Below, piece after piece: positions 24,371-36,794 of a DNA stretch of 64,000 nt. The stretch lies in the NCBI RefSeq assembly GCF_901000735.1, contig NC_081543.1, positions 25,315,515-25,379,514 of the forward strand, in the 5' to 3' direction. The position numbers were made by a program, and so were the translations under genes. The notes beneath the pieces were generated by a model that was not told where the DNA came from, searched no databases, and saw only the letters and a program-made list of their open reading frames with translations. This DNA comes from Corylus avellana. Taxonomy: Eukaryota > Streptophyta > Magnoliopsida > Fagales > Betulaceae. The first letter of the stretch is position 1, and every line of letters starts with the position of its first letter.

Positions 24371-26391
24371 CTAGATTATTTTCACATAAAGTGACTATAT
24401 ATAATTAATGACATCGTTGTCCCTCTGTTTATTTGCGCTTCCACATTCCGTGTCTTAAAGCACTCACCTACTAAATTAATTAATAATATAGCCATATTGG
24501 GTAATAATGGTAAAACATTAAAATGGGCAGTTTTACATTATTTGTTTAAATTATTAGTTGGTTCAGACATGTAATTATTGTGGATCTTAGGGTCCTTTTG
24601 GTTTTGCGATTTCAAAAGGTGCCATTTTAAAAATGTGTGATTTGAAAACGTGAATTTAAACACACAGTTAAATGTTTGGTAAAATCACAGTTTGACCTTT
24701 AAAATTGTAGTTAGGCTTTTAAAATTATACATTTTCAAAAAATTACCTCATTTCCTGAGATTTGAAAATGCAGATTTTTTATGTTTTCAAATTGTAATTT
24801 TTGAAAACGTAATTCTAAACAATTCATTTTTTGAGATTTCATTTAAAATCGCACTTTTTATCTATGAAAATGCAATGTCAAATGCATCCATAGTTCCTTT
24901 GAAATACATAGTCATCAACTAAAGAGGTTGATCACAATCAAATCAACGACAAAAGGAGCTGCAAGAAGGATTTGCCGCAATTATTTACTCAAATTACAAA
25001 GTAATAATTAAGTAACGTGAGAGATCGTATATGGGATCAACTTCTTGAGTAATTGGCCAAACAATTTAAAATTTATTTGGACAAATATGTCACATTACAT
25101 ATAAAACCTCTCACATTATCTACTCAAATTACGAACAATTTTGACAAAAATACAGTACAACACACCCCCTTTTTAACAAACTATTTATTGTGCCACCCAA
25201 GTCCTGCCAAATGAAAGGAAGCATACTCCTCCAAAATACTAACAAATAATCTTACAAAAATACTAATAATACTAACAACAACAATAATAATAATAAAATA
25301 ATAGGAAAAAGTTCACATATCCCTTCAAACCACCATCTAATTGACAATATTTTCCCCGAGCTACCAAAAATTGTCAATTCCCCTAATAATAAAAATACCC
25401 TTAATAAAATAAAATAAAATTCAAAAAAAAAAAAAAAACTAAAACTAAAACTAATTTTTTTAAAGATAAAAAAAAAACAAAAAACAAAGGTTTGGAAATT
25501 TTTTTTTTGTTTGTTTCAAATTTATTGGATTATTTTTGTCTTAGTAAATAATTTAGGATAATTTTTGTCTTTTTGCTAGCCTTTGAAGGTAATTATCAAA
25601 ATTTTGATAGTCTAAGAGGGAAAGTTTATGAAGACATTGACAATTAAGTAATAATTTGATAAGTATGTGAATTTTTTTCAAAATTATAAAAAAAATAAAT
25701 AAAAATAAAAAAGGGGTTATTAGGAAGTGCATGGTATAATACTATAATATAAGCTTAGTCGCAGTTGAGCAGAAGATGTGGCACCCTTTCCACCTTTAAG
25801 GCTTTGACTGGCTTTTGAAACTTGAAAGAGTAGTGCCCTTTTCCGAAGCTTAGGATGCCTATTGCCTACCTCCTACTTTTGTTCATCCCTGCACAAGGAA
25901 ACCTTACCTTTATTTTTAAAATGCATTTTCCCAATATCTTTTTCGTCACATCAAAATATACACCCTACCTTTTACTTGTTTTAAGTAACACGATCTTCTT
26001 CGTTTTCTTTTTTTATGAATAAGTAACTTTATATATCAAGAAAACAACCCATACTAATCTCTATGGGTAAAAGTTTCGTATTAGTTATACTTAGTTAATA
26101 TGGCGACCCTTTTTAACTTCCAGTAGATTAATGTTAGAGATTAGGTCAAATGCATAAAAAGTGTTCTAGTGAATAGCAACCTTTTACTATTTACTGTAGC
26201 CTATTAGATTTATGTTTTTGTAACTTTTTAGTTTTTTATTGTTTCTATTTTTCATGAAAATAAAATATAATAAAAAATGATTGAGAAATAGCAGGTAGAG
26301 AAAAGAATATAAAATCTACAGGAGAGTGTATAGAAAAAATAATAAATAAAGTAGAGAATTGTACTTTTTCACTGAGTTTTTTATCTATTGT

Positions 26392-26914
26392 TGTTGGACA
26401 TGCAAGTATCAACCCAAATCTAAACTAGGGCAACCCTGTAGAATCACATAATAATCTAAAGAGATGAAAATATGAAAGAAAGACACAAAATTAACATGAT
26501 TTGGTTGTTTTGCCTACGGTCTACGTCCACACGTCAAATCATTTTCTTAATTACATATTTGCTTGATTATTTGATTGTTTACAAACTTTATTTATAGAGA
26601 AATAGTTTGAATGCTACAAGTCTCTTCTATTTCTACATTAACAACAATATATTTAATTTATATAAACCATCTTATAACTTTTAAATTTTTGTAACTCTTA
26701 TCTCTCTTGAGTTCTTGTAATTGTTATCTCTTGAGTTCTTGAAACGGTTGTTTCAAGAAACTCTAAAAAATTAATTACAACAAAGAGCATCCACAATGAA
26801 CAACCTAAGATATACTACTCACGGGCATATGAGCCTCACAACCCTCTTTGGAATGACCTAAATTTTTGTAAAATTCGAACAACTTAATAACAAAAATTCT
26901 CATCATCTCCAACG
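26392..26914 (-). mobile_element. Solo LTR, copia-type, copy 2
   Basis: It is the duplicate of 21885-22407, with the terminal CA changed to CG. Confidence 0.5.
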
Positions 26915-27069
26915 AGGCCTATGATCAAGCAAATCTTGTGGGAGGAAAATTTTACACGATATACAAAAATTTCCCATTTCAAGCACAAATATCAACAAGC
27001 ATAATATATATTGTGTTTATCAAATTTGTAATAATAATAATAATTATTATTATTAAAAAAAAAATAGAA

Positions 27070-27535
27070 AACTTCACTTTATACCCCTTAATTATCATGC
27101 GTTTTGAAAAGACCCCCAAAGTTCAAAAGCTATTAATTTGAACCATCAACTTTTAACTGCAGTCAATTTAAACCCTCTGTTAGTTTTTTAAATGTTAAAA
27201 GTGATACAATAACGTTTATACCCATGACTTTTTTTATTAAATTCTAAAATTAAAAAAAAAAAATAAAGGCCGTGGGTGCGGGTCTGGCTGTGGCTAGACC
27301 CACGGATCAAAAGGTGACCCAACCGTGGGTCACCTTGGACCATTTTTTTCTCTATTTTTTAAGAAAAAAAAATCAAGAGTATTTTGGTCTTTTTAAGTAT
27401 TGACATTAAAAGTTAACGGCTAAATCTGACAGTAGGGTTTAAATTAACTGCAATAAAAAGTTAAAAGGTTTAAATTTATAGTTTTTAAATTTTGGGGTCT
27501 ACAAAACACGAGTAACTTATGGTTAAAGTGAAGTT
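27070..27535. mobile_element. MITE with AACTTCACTTTA ends, copy 2
   Basis: It is the duplicate of 22563-23029, with both 12-bp inverted ends intact. Confidence 0.65.
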
Positions 27536-28343
27536 TTTTTTTTAAGAAAAAAAAAAAACTTCTTGATTCGGGCAAATAACACATGGGCTCACAGGTACTG
27601 GTTGTTAGACCCATTTAAGGAGTCGAGTTGTCATTTTCGTGGGGTGCCCCTTTTAATTAAGTACATGGAAAGAGAATGAGATCCCGGGTAACGTCAACAT
27701 ATCCGACGGTTGCTATCAGTCTGTATCTCTCAGGTATGGACTATGAACCGTCTCTTCGTTCGAGGAAACAGCTCTGAATCCAATGGCTCAGATTACGCCA
27801 TATTCGCGTTGAATCCGGCATAGAGGTCAAAGCTTTTTTTTTATCAAAAGATCAGACGAGACACGTCCAATATAATTGTGGGTCCCACTACTCTGCATGC
27901 GCGCCACGTGACTTTTATTCAGGAATTTAACCCCATTCAGATTTCAGTCCATCGCCTTCTGCAGGAGTTGCTGGTAAGCAGTCATTTTCGTATGTAAAAC
28001 AGTAAAAGTAGTCGGGGTAAAAGCGGTGAATCCGGAGAGCTTTAAAGGTAAAGAGCTCTCTTCTTCCAGGAAATTTCGCTATGATCTCATCGGTACTATT
28101 AAAACTATAGTGTTGTTCAAATATAATAATATTAGAAGCTTATACTTCACTTGTAGTCGGTGTGAAATCTTGTATGAAGTAACAATGACAATAATAATTC
28201 AATAGCTATCATATCCGATTAGAAAAAAAAACAAAAAACAAAAAAAAACAAAAGTTATCATATCCATATTTATCTATATAAGTCTTTCAGCTAAATTAAT
28301 ATCTTAAAAACACTGACATCAGCTTTCTGTTCTTTTTTTTTTT

Positions 28344-28729
28344 GAGAAAATTACAGTTTACTTCCTTAAAGTTAACAGCGGTTTTCAATTCGAACAACAA
28401 AGTTTCAATTTTTGCAATCCACTTCCTCAAAGTTTCAAATTTTTGTAATTTGACCAATTGTATCCAAAACTTTCCATATTACTCATAATTTTTTTTTTTA
28501 ATTTTTTATATAAAAAAAAAATTAGAGTGGCTATCTGGTCATTTTTGCACCCTCCAAATTTTTTTTCTTCATAAAAATAAAAATTATGAGCAGTATGAAA
28601 ATTTTGAGATAATATTGGTTGAATTGAAAAAAATTGAAACTTTGTGGGGGTGGATTGCAAAAATTGAAACTTTGATGTTCGAATTAAAAAACGCTGTCAA
28701 CTTTGGGGGAGTAAATTGTAATTTTCCCT
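28344..28729. mobile_element. Foldback MITE, about 385 bp
   Basis: The left arm (GAAAATTACAGTTTACTTCC, then GTTTCAATTTTTGCAATCCAC) is inverted in the right arm (GTGGATTGCAAAAATTGAAAC, ending GTAAATTGTAATTTTC in part). It is similar in style to 19101-19420 but a different sequence family. Confidence 0.7.
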
Positions 28730-29369
28730 TATTTTTGTCCAAACTTTTGATAAAATTTCTTTTTCACCATAATTTTATTGGGCTGATGTGTTAATGGTCA
28801 TTAACCTTTATTCAAAAATAAACATTACCTTGATTTCAAAAAATAAAAAATAAAAAAAATAAACATTACCATATTAAATTGGTAGAATGAAAATATAGTA
28901 TATAGCAATTTTGACATTAACATTTAATTGCAATGTTGCTGACTTTTTTTTTTTTTAAATTTTTTTAATTTTTTTAATTTTGCTTTATCAATATTGCTGA
29001 CCTTAAAATTTTTTATTCATTTCTTTTTTAAATTTAAAAAATATTTAAATGAAATAAAGAGAGAACAGTTGAAGTACATTTGAAAAGCTGTACCCAAAGT
29101 AGAAAAAATAACCTGATTACCCAACTCCAGTCCTCTATCATCCTATACAATAATTGAAGGCTTTTCAATAATTTATTCCTTCAAAAAATATTATAAGTAA
29201 GCTAAGAACAAAAGAATCAAGCAAAAAATTTAAATTTAAATTTAAAGAAAAAAAAAACTATATGGAATTTATTATTTTGAGAAATCAGATAACAAAATTA
29301 TGGATTTTTTTTTTTTTTTTTAAGTATAGCATTCCTCTTTAGGGAATCCTTTTGCAAAACATACTCTCA

Positions 29370-29862
29370 ATGTGGCTTTTAAGTCATTATTAAATGTGTG
29401 ATGAATTGTCTACGATGTCGTGTTTTTTCACTACTGCTTGTGGGAATTTTTGTTTTTGTTTTTTGGTGTTGTTGTTGTTTGTTTGTTGTTGTTATTTTTA
29501 TTTTATGGTCCTAGCCGTTGGGTTGAGGGCGTGAATAATGCTTCTGGCTTTCGGGTCGAAAGGGAAATGGTTTGGGTATGAGTTTTTTGCTCATACTTGA
29601 GAAATAGCTTTCTGTGCTCCCGGAAAGAGTTTGCGTTAGCAGATCTGTTCTATAATCTGAAAATCGGGTTGGGATAGCGAATGTTTGACGTCATAGATTG
29701 GTTTTCCATTGTAAGATTTGTTATGTTTTCAATTTTTTGATGTGTAATCTTTTAGCTTCGGCTATGATCTTGCAGAACTATATGTTCTGTGATTGTAAGA
29801 GCTTTTATGCTCTTGATCACTATTAATGAAATCAGATTGATTTTCTCTCAAAAAAAGAAGAA
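29370..29862 (+). mobile_element. Probable truncated LINE 3' end
   Basis: A block of higher complexity ends TTAATGAAATCAGATTG, TTTTCTCTC and an A-rich tail (29851-29870), as 5'-truncated L1-type LINEs do in plants. GTGTGAT occurs just left and just right and could be a short target duplication. There is no coding frame, so this rests on layout only. Confidence 0.35.
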
Positions 29863-30240
29863 AGAAAGTGTGATAGATTATTTATTAAATTTAAATTTAA
29901 TAATAATTTTAAAAGTCACCTCAATTAATATATGAGCGTTAATGAGAGTATAATGTAGCGTTCCTCTTTCATTATTGAGTCCAAGCTATCTTAAAGTTGC
30001 AATAGTTTTGTTCATATACTAAGAGTTAGATGGGCGAAAATCAATAGCAAATTGAGTAGCACATGTAAAAGAGTTCACATAAAATTGACATATTTGAGTA
30101 AATGGTCATGCATTAATTTGAATAACAAGTGAAATATTTAAACAAGTAAGCTCGATTTAAGCTCTCTCACAATGTGCTGCAAAAATTATTAACAATTAGA
30201 AAAATAAAAAAATAATAATAATAATTTGGTGAAAGGAGCA

Positions 30241-30641
30241 ATCGGGTGGTGTAATCTCTCTCTCGTACCCGTACCCGTATTCGTATATCTAATTCAATCT
30301 CTCTCCCTCACTCACTCTCTTATTACTCTGACGACCTCTGTCTCTATATCTGACCCGAGGACTGGTCTCACATGACCCCTGCAATTACCTCTACGAAACA
30401 GACAAACCATAAAGCAAAAAAATCCCCTCTCTCTCTCTCTGTGTAAAAGCTTTACCCTCTCTGTTCACTCTGCCACCCCAAAGTTTCAGTACCTCTCCTG
30501 CAAACCCCATTATAGCTAAGCCCGTCGTAAAACCCACCCTTTTCCATCCCCACCTTTCACTGTTCCCACCCATTCCCGCTTTCTCTTCTAAAAAGCAAGT
30601 AGCTGAATCTATTTCCCACTTGTATACTGGCTCTCCCAACG
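30241..30641 (+). promoter_or_regulatory. CT-rich promoter/leader of the MAKR gene
   Basis: The 400 bases before the MAKR start are strongly C/T-rich, with a (CT) run at 30427-30441, several CTCTCT blocks and a CGTACCCGTACCCGTATTCG motif. No TATA box is convincing. Pyrimidine-rich leaders of this kind are common in plant core promoters. Confidence 0.45.
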
Positions 30642-32075
30642 ATGGAAGCTTTCAGCTTGCTCAAGTACTGGAGGGGGAGCGGGGGTATTAACAGCGGCGG
30701 CGGCGGAGGAGGTGGGGGAGACTCCGCGAGAACTGCCGGTACCACTACAATCGTTGCTGCGGTGGCTCATAATGCGGCGGAGACTGACGACGATGACGAC
30801 GACGATGGGCCGTTCTTTGATTTGGAGTTCGCTGTTCCTGACGAAGAGGACGATGCGGAAGGTGGAGATAACGAAACCCAGAACAGAGAACAAGAGGGAG
30901 CCAACTGCGAGAACGAAAGCGATGAAGAAGAGGAAGATGAAGAAGAAGAAGACGAGGAGGAGAGAGAGTTCAACTTCACGCTTTCCTCTGGTTCCAGCAA
31001 CGACCGTGCGGATCCGAATCTGTCATTGTCTCCTTCCGATGACCTGTTCTTCAAGGGAAGACTCGTGCCGATTGAGCCTTCCTCCCTCGTTTTCAACCCC
31101 TCCGAACCCAATTCCAAGCAGCAGCCGCAGTTATTCCCTGTCTCGTTGTTGAAATCCGCCACCAAGTTCCGTGTCTCCATGCTCGGCCTCAAGAAATCGA
31201 AAACAACCGCAAATGCTGCCGGCCAGAAAACAGAGCCAAATGGGTCTGTTACCTCTGCTCCCAAAAAACAACAAGAAGAAGAAACACAGCAAAAGCAAGA
31301 ACAGCCGCAGAGCAAGTCTTTTACTGTGAAGTTCAAGGTGGAGGAAGTTCCGATCGTTTCCCTGTTCACCAGAGACAGCTCGAGAAGCGCTTCCGGGAAC
31401 AACAAGGCGCAGAATAAGCCGACCAACGTGGAAGAGTCGGTTCCCGACGAGAAGCGCTTCTCAAAGGACGTAATGCAAAAGTATTTGAAGAAGGTTAAGC
31501 CTCTCTACGTTCGGGTCTCCAGAAGGTACGGCGAGAAGCTGAGGTTTTCGGGGCAGCTAAGCCCCGGCGCCGGTGCCAAGGCTGCGCCGCCGGGAACCGC
31601 GCAGGCCCAGAAGCCGGCGGCTGAGAAGGCTCAAGCTGAACCGGAGGCTTCTGATCAGGGCTTGGTGGCCAACAATGTGAAGATCAGTCAAAGGTTGAGA
31701 GTGGTCTGCAAGCACTTGGGGAAGAGCCGGTCCGCTTCGTCGGCGGCGGTGGCTGCAGCCCCGACGGGACCTATTGCGTCGAAAAGGAGAGACGATTCTC
31801 TGTTGCAGCAACAGGATGGGATCCAGAGCGCCATTCTGCACTGCAAGCGGTCCTTCAATGCCTCTCGAGGTAATCATATCAAATCCCATCCTTTAATTTT
31901 CTCTTTATTTCTTTATTTTTTTTTTGTTGTTCTTAATCCTCTTTATTAGCCCTTTTTAATAATTAATTAACAACAATTATCGTAATACGTGATATTTTGT
32001 TTTGTATTGTTTCACATAGATTCGGAGTCTTCTCTACTGTCACGGTCTGTGAGCAATCACTCGCATGAGAAATAG
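30642..32075 (+). CDS. MAKR2: Membrane-associated kinase regulator (MAKR), complete
   Basis: Exon 30642-31869 and exon 32020-32075 join across a GT-AG intron into 427 residues. The start MEAFSLLKYWRG is the family's N-terminus. A glycine run, an acidic tract (DDDDDDDG and a long E/D block), the conserved FFDLEFAVPDEE and DDLFFKGRLVPIEPSS motifs follow. Next come a basic patch (SATKFRVSMLGLKKSK, about residues 178-193), the core FKVEEVPIVSLFTRD, and KYLKKVKPLYVRVSRRYGEK. The C-terminal exon reads SESSLLSRSVSNHSHEK. MAKRs are BKI1-related, unstructured plasma-membrane proteins whose basic clusters bind anionic lipids and whose C-terminal tail contacts receptor kinases. Family naming is secure; assignment to MAKR2 rather than MAKR5 rests on synteny. 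Codon use is GC-richer than the surroundings. Confidence 0.92.
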
Positions 32076-32410
32076 GGAGGAAGCAGTTGGTCTAAAGTGG
32101 TGAGCTGCTGTCACGATCAGTTCGATCTTTGAGGTCTAGAATATATATATATATATATATATATCAGCTTTGTTCTTTGTAAATGCTTTTATAAACCAAA
32201 AAAAAAAAAGGGAAGAAAATTAGGTGGATGAAAGAGTTGTCTCATGTCTATTGAAAGATGACCGAGTGGTAGAGCAGATGTGTAAAGCTCATCTTTCCTT
32301 GAAAGTGAAAGCAGAATCAAATCTTTGTATCTATATATATATATATATGTATAACTTTGTAGTAATCAGTAGCCACCACTTAGCCCACTCCCTGAAGCAC
32401 CAGTAATTTC
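32076..32410 (+). other. Probable 3' UTR of the MAKR gene with (AT)n tracts
   Basis: It follows the TAG at 32073-32075 and carries (AT)n runs at 32141-32164 and 32331-32348. No frame of interest is present. Confidence 0.5.
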
Positions 32411-32640
32411 TTTCAATGGGTTTATTTACTCTTTGTTCTTATTATTATGATGAGTATTATATAATCTGTGTGTTTGCTTGTCGGGTTTGGCACCAAATCA
32501 ATTTTAATCTAACTTATTTAATCTTAATCCCTAAATTGTGATAGGTTTACGTTCGTTTTATGGGTTGTGTAAAAAATTATCGGCATAAATATCAATTATT
32601 GGGTTTTAATAAGTCATATCCTTTCATTATAATTCATTAA

Positions 32641-33266
32641 GAGCATCTCCAGCATGCTAAGGTCTATTCACTCTTGCACATTAGATTCTTTCTTTAATAT
32701 TCTGATTATTCTCTCCCCCTCTCTCCATTTCCAAGAGGTCATATTGGCCAGAATGTAATTAAAAAAAAAAAATTTACCTTAAACCCTTGAATGAATTAAC
32801 TCACGTTTTGAGAAACCCTTCAAACTTTAAAACATTTTAATTTGAATATTTGAACTTTTAATTGCAATTAATTTCAATTCTTCTGTTAGATTTTAAATTT
32901 TAAATGATGTTTATACTCCTATTTTTTTATAAAATTCTAATTTTACCTTTAATTTCAAAACTTTTTTTTTTTTTTTTTTTTGAAAATTAGGAATATTTTG
33001 GTGTTTTTTAGTATTTCTAATGGTTAAATTGGTTGCAATGAAAGTTTAGAAATTCAAATCGAAAGATTTTAAAGTTTGAGAGGTTTGTCAAAATACATTA
33101 TAATTTAAAGGTTTAAAGTGAATTTTTTCTAAAAAAAAAATAAAAATTAATATTTAAAAGAAAGTAAAGAAGAGTGTGTTGGAGTTTGTAATAAAAAATA
33201 TCAGATAAAATAAAATAAAATATTTTTTTATTAGGTATTTTATATTTTATTGTTAGAGATGCTTTA
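32641..33266. mobile_element. MITE with GAGCATCTC end, containing a second MITE
   Basis: GAGCATCTCCAGCA at 32641 is inverted near 33254-33266 (TTAGAGATGC). Inside, 32773-33131 is an older relative of the AACTTCACTTTA MITE at 22563, recognisable by CACGTTTTGAGAAACCC, TTAATTGCAATTAA and a mirrored right arm. It is a nested insertion. Confidence 0.5.
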
Positions 33267-33469
33267 ATCTTATATTGGGTTAGTGTTAAAAACTGTTAAT
33301 TTTAAGCAAAATATATATATAATGTGGGTTAATGCTTAATCCATTGATTGGTGCATGGGGAAGTGGGTGTTGTGGTCACGGAGTGTGAGGGCTAAATGGT
33401 GTCTTTAGTGGTCAGAGAAGTGGGAAAAGTGGGGGAAGCAGCACAGTAAAAAGGATTTTTCTTTATGTT

Positions 33470-33552
33470 AAAGGAAGAGAGATGGAGAGAGAGAGAGGGC
33501 AAAAGAGTAAAGTGGGAGTCAGATCATGAGATGAGAGAGAGAGAGTGGAGCG
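33470..33552. repeat. GA-rich low-complexity tract
   Basis: Repeated AGAGAG blocks occur on the plus strand, followed by a CTCTCT block near 33562-33577. No gene is attached. Confidence 0.6.
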
Positions 33553-34054
33553 GAGGAATCTCCTCTTTCTCTCTCTTACTTCAACACAAAAACAAAATAA
33601 TCTCTCTTCTTTCTCCTTGGAAATCACGAAACTCATTGATGGTGATGCACCTCATTTCCGTGTACTCAAATTACGTCGCAGATTCAATCTGTCCTTTGTG
33701 CCATTTCTTGGTCCCACATTCCCAATATTTTTTTAGTTTTCTTTCTTTCCAAACATGTCTTTAGCATTATGGATATGTAGGGGACACATTCGATTTATTT
33801 ATTTGGATTTTAATTGTCACGTTGTGTGTACAGAATTTTTCTCGTAAAAATTTTTTTTTTAAATATTTTTTGAGCTGTGGATTTGCTATACTGTCCTGCA
33901 GGCAAAACAACCTTGTGGCAAGGGCCATTGTCGTGTCGACCAATGATAAGTGTATATAGGGGCCATAGTTCAAAAAAATTGTTCAAAAACTACATACACA
34001 GCTATATCTCCCTTAAATACACTAAATGGACTCTTTCTATTTCAAGGACAGGAT

Positions 34055-34198
34055 TTTCTCCCGTTTAAATGAATTGGAGAATATTTAGTTAGTTATAGTA
34101 GATGGTATTTTTGTCTTTTTATTTTTTGAGGGAATAAAAAATACCCGTCTACTAAAACTAACTAGATATTCTCTTATTCAAATGAATTAGAGAGAATC
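34055..34198. mobile_element. Near-palindromic MITE
   Basis: Left arm motifs GAATTGGAGAATATTTAG and AGTAGATGGTATTTTT are mirrored by AAAAATACCCGTCTACT and CTAGATATTCTCTTATTC, leaving almost no spacer. It shares its arm motif with 16950-17250. Confidence 0.6.
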
Positions 34199-34654
34199 TT
34201 AATTCCCATTTAAAGTGAAATGGAGAGGATCCGTTTCCTGCTTGTAGTTGTTGATTTTAATGGATGTCATTGTGCCATTATGATTTATGGGATGGGATTC
34301 ATTGCAATCCTCTGCCCAAAGAGGGGCAAGAGAATTGCAGTCATCGTGATGCTTGGGCAGATTGTCAGGCAGGCCAAATTACAAGTAGATCAACCATAAT
34401 CATAGTAAAGCGGTTATATCTTGCAATTTAAATATCAATTGAAAATAATTTTGGTGATATTGGAAAGCCTATTTAAAGGGTTATAAATTCATATTTTATG
34501 AAGATTTTTCAATTCCTACATCTACTAAGTTAGCTCGTCAATAAAAACACAAAAATCTATTTCAAAAAGTACAATTTATAACTCGGTTGAAGTTCCATTT
34601 ATCTTGATGAGGACCACCAATACTAATTCCAAAAGGGCTTTGGTTGATGTCTTA

Positions 34655-35163
34655 GGGTGCGTTTGGGAGTGCGTTTTCAAAAAATAATCTGCGATTTTAA
34701 ACCAAATCGTAACTTTAGGGTGTTTGGGATTGCGATTTTAAAAACGCAAATTTTAAAATGGCAAAAAAATCTGCGATTTCCATAAGCTGATTAGAGGGTG
34801 CTTATTTGAAAAAATGCGAATTTAAAACAAAATCACGATTTCTATTAAAAAGATATTTGACGCAATAGTTACCTTTTTTAGAATGGGAATGAAAAAAATA
34901 CCAAGAATACCCACCTAAAATATATTAAAACCTTTCTTTTCTCATTTCTTTTTTTCTTCATCCTCTTTGTCTTGTTCATCCTTATTGGTAATTTGGTCAT
35001 GAAACCGTAATTATATGCTAATGTTATACAAACACTCAATTGATAAAAAAAAAGTACTTTTTAGTATGTTTTACCAAACGTCTGTGTGATTTTAAAAAGT
35101 AGCGATTTTAAAAACGCAATTTTTGAAATCGCACTTATTGAAATCGCACTCCCAAACGGGCCC
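34655..35163. mobile_element. Tourist-like (PIF/Harbinger) MITE with TTA target duplication
   Basis: TTA at 34652-34654 and 35164-35166 flank an element with ends GGGTGCGTTTGGGAGTGCG and CGCACTCCCAAACGGGCCC. These are inverted repeats with two mismatches over 19 bp. The interior is AT-rich with repeated GCGATTTTAAA / AAATCGCA motifs and no transposase. Confidence 0.75.
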
Positions 35164-35466
35164 TTAATCGAAGTTTATATGACCGAGATTGAATGAGAAG
35201 GGTTTTATCGTGCGATGTTTTGTATCGTTCAAACGAGATCATGATAAGGTAGTTTTGGAATTATTTCTTTCAGGGTTGCAGCCCTATTTCTACTTGAGCC
35301 TAATAAAGACGACTTGGCCACACAATTTATGTTATTATTCTCAGAGGATTTTTTTAATAAGAAACTCTTTAATTATGTTACAAATCCTCAAATTTTCTTA
35401 GTTGGGGAAAAATTGATAGTTATGTGTTTGTTAATTTTGCGACTCGCTACACCACAATACATTAGC

Positions 35467-35480
35467 TGGTATCAGAGCTA
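35467..35480 (+). mobile_element. LTR retrotransposon primer-binding site relic
   Basis: TGGTATCAGAGCTA matches the complement of initiator tRNA-Met used by copia elements. The 300 bases upstream could be an LTR remnant, but I find neither a TG start nor a gag frame downstream. Confidence 0.45.
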
Positions 35481-35828
35481 AGATGCATTGTATCAACAGA
35501 GACCACACTCCTGCTCATCCCCTGCCCAATTATAGCGGGCATGGAAAATTTCTTGTGCTTATTGCTTGCAATATTTTTATTTTTTTTGTTTTGTGTTCTC
35601 TTTTCAAAACAAAACATCATTAAACAATTTAAACATAAAACACTCTTAAGACACACAAAAACAGTTTTATGGTTGAGCTCTTATTGTCTCCTCCCTTTTC
35701 CGGTTTATTTTCAATTTTGGTTTTTTTGATTTCTCTTGCACAACCCTGATAAAAAAGAGCAAATCTCACTCTCTCCCTCGTCATCATTCCCTTCAAAATG
35801 AAATTTCTAATCAAATTGTATTCGTTTT

Positions 35829-36001
35829 AGATAAATGCTACATATCCTAAATTTGTTTTCCAAAATTTGGTTTCCAAATGATGTGTCACCATCTCATGAG
35901 TTGGTGACATACTTCCCAAAATAATAAATCCCATGAGATGGTGACACATTATTTATGAACCAACTTTTAGAAAACAAATTTAGAATGTATAGCACTCATC
36001 T
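35829..36001. mobile_element. MITE, 173 bp, with long inverted ends
   Basis: AGATAAATGCTACATATCC and CTAAATTTGTTTTCCAAAA at the left are inverted at the right (AGAAAACAAATTTAG, GTATAGCACTCATCT). A second inner pair, CACCATCTCATGA and TCCCATGAGATGGTG, makes the whole unit a double hairpin. Confidence 0.7.
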
Positions 36002-36648
36002 TCGTTTTAAGATAAATCATCGGATTGCTACTTTTTTTTTTTTTTTTTTTTTTTTCAGATTTTAAAATGTTGGGAGCAGAAACACATGTTATGTTTTCAA
36101 AGTAGTGCCTTTCACGATCATGAAACTCCATGTTCACTTAAAAAATAAAGAAAGAAAAAAAATCTTGCTCATAGAATACACTATAATTGTTAGTCAAAAG
36201 ATGATTTACATATGTTAAACAAATATTTAGTTAAATTTTGACTAAATAATCACGTTTTAATATTTTATCTTTCAACTTTTTTAAAACAATTCCATTCAGT
36301 TCAACATTTTAATTAGTTGCTTTTTTTTTTTTTTAAAAAAAAAAAACATTATTAATATAGTTAAAAATTTATTGAGCTATTGCAACATGCCAAACAACTT
36401 GACAAATTTTTAATCATTTTGTTGAAACAGACGTTGATTTCTTTGAAAAATTAGTACTACAAAACTAACAAAATTAATTTTGTTGACTATTTTCCTTTTT
36501 TAGTGTTGCAAAATGAGTGGACCATTGATGAAGGGCATGTGCAATGATTCCTCTCGTTGACACTGATTACACGGATTATTAAGTAGGTCACTTAATTCTA
36601 GCCCAAAAACTTACGAGTTGACTAACGCTTTGTTGTTGTTGGAGTTGA

Positions 36649-36682
<34 letters not shown>

Positions 36683-36757
36683 AATCCACTGCAAACCCTT
36701 TTAAAAGATCAATGTTACTCTTTTTCTTGATTTTTTTCTGAGTTTTTTTTTTTTTAT

Positions 36758-36794
<37 letters not shown>

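Larger units (their letters stand above)
24471..28192. repeat. Large direct duplication, copy 2 (complete)
   Basis: This is the second copy of the block at 19896-23686 and includes its solo LTR (26392 to about 26914, end decayed to CAACG), its MITEs and the 5'-exon-like segment (27605-28192). It continues without a gap into unique DNA at 28193. Confidence 0.95.

Noticed and set aside
30767..31426. 219-codon minus-strand frame opposite the MAKR gene
   Set aside because: Its serine runs are the antisense of the acidic E/D tract; the plus strand carries the conserved MAKR motifs.
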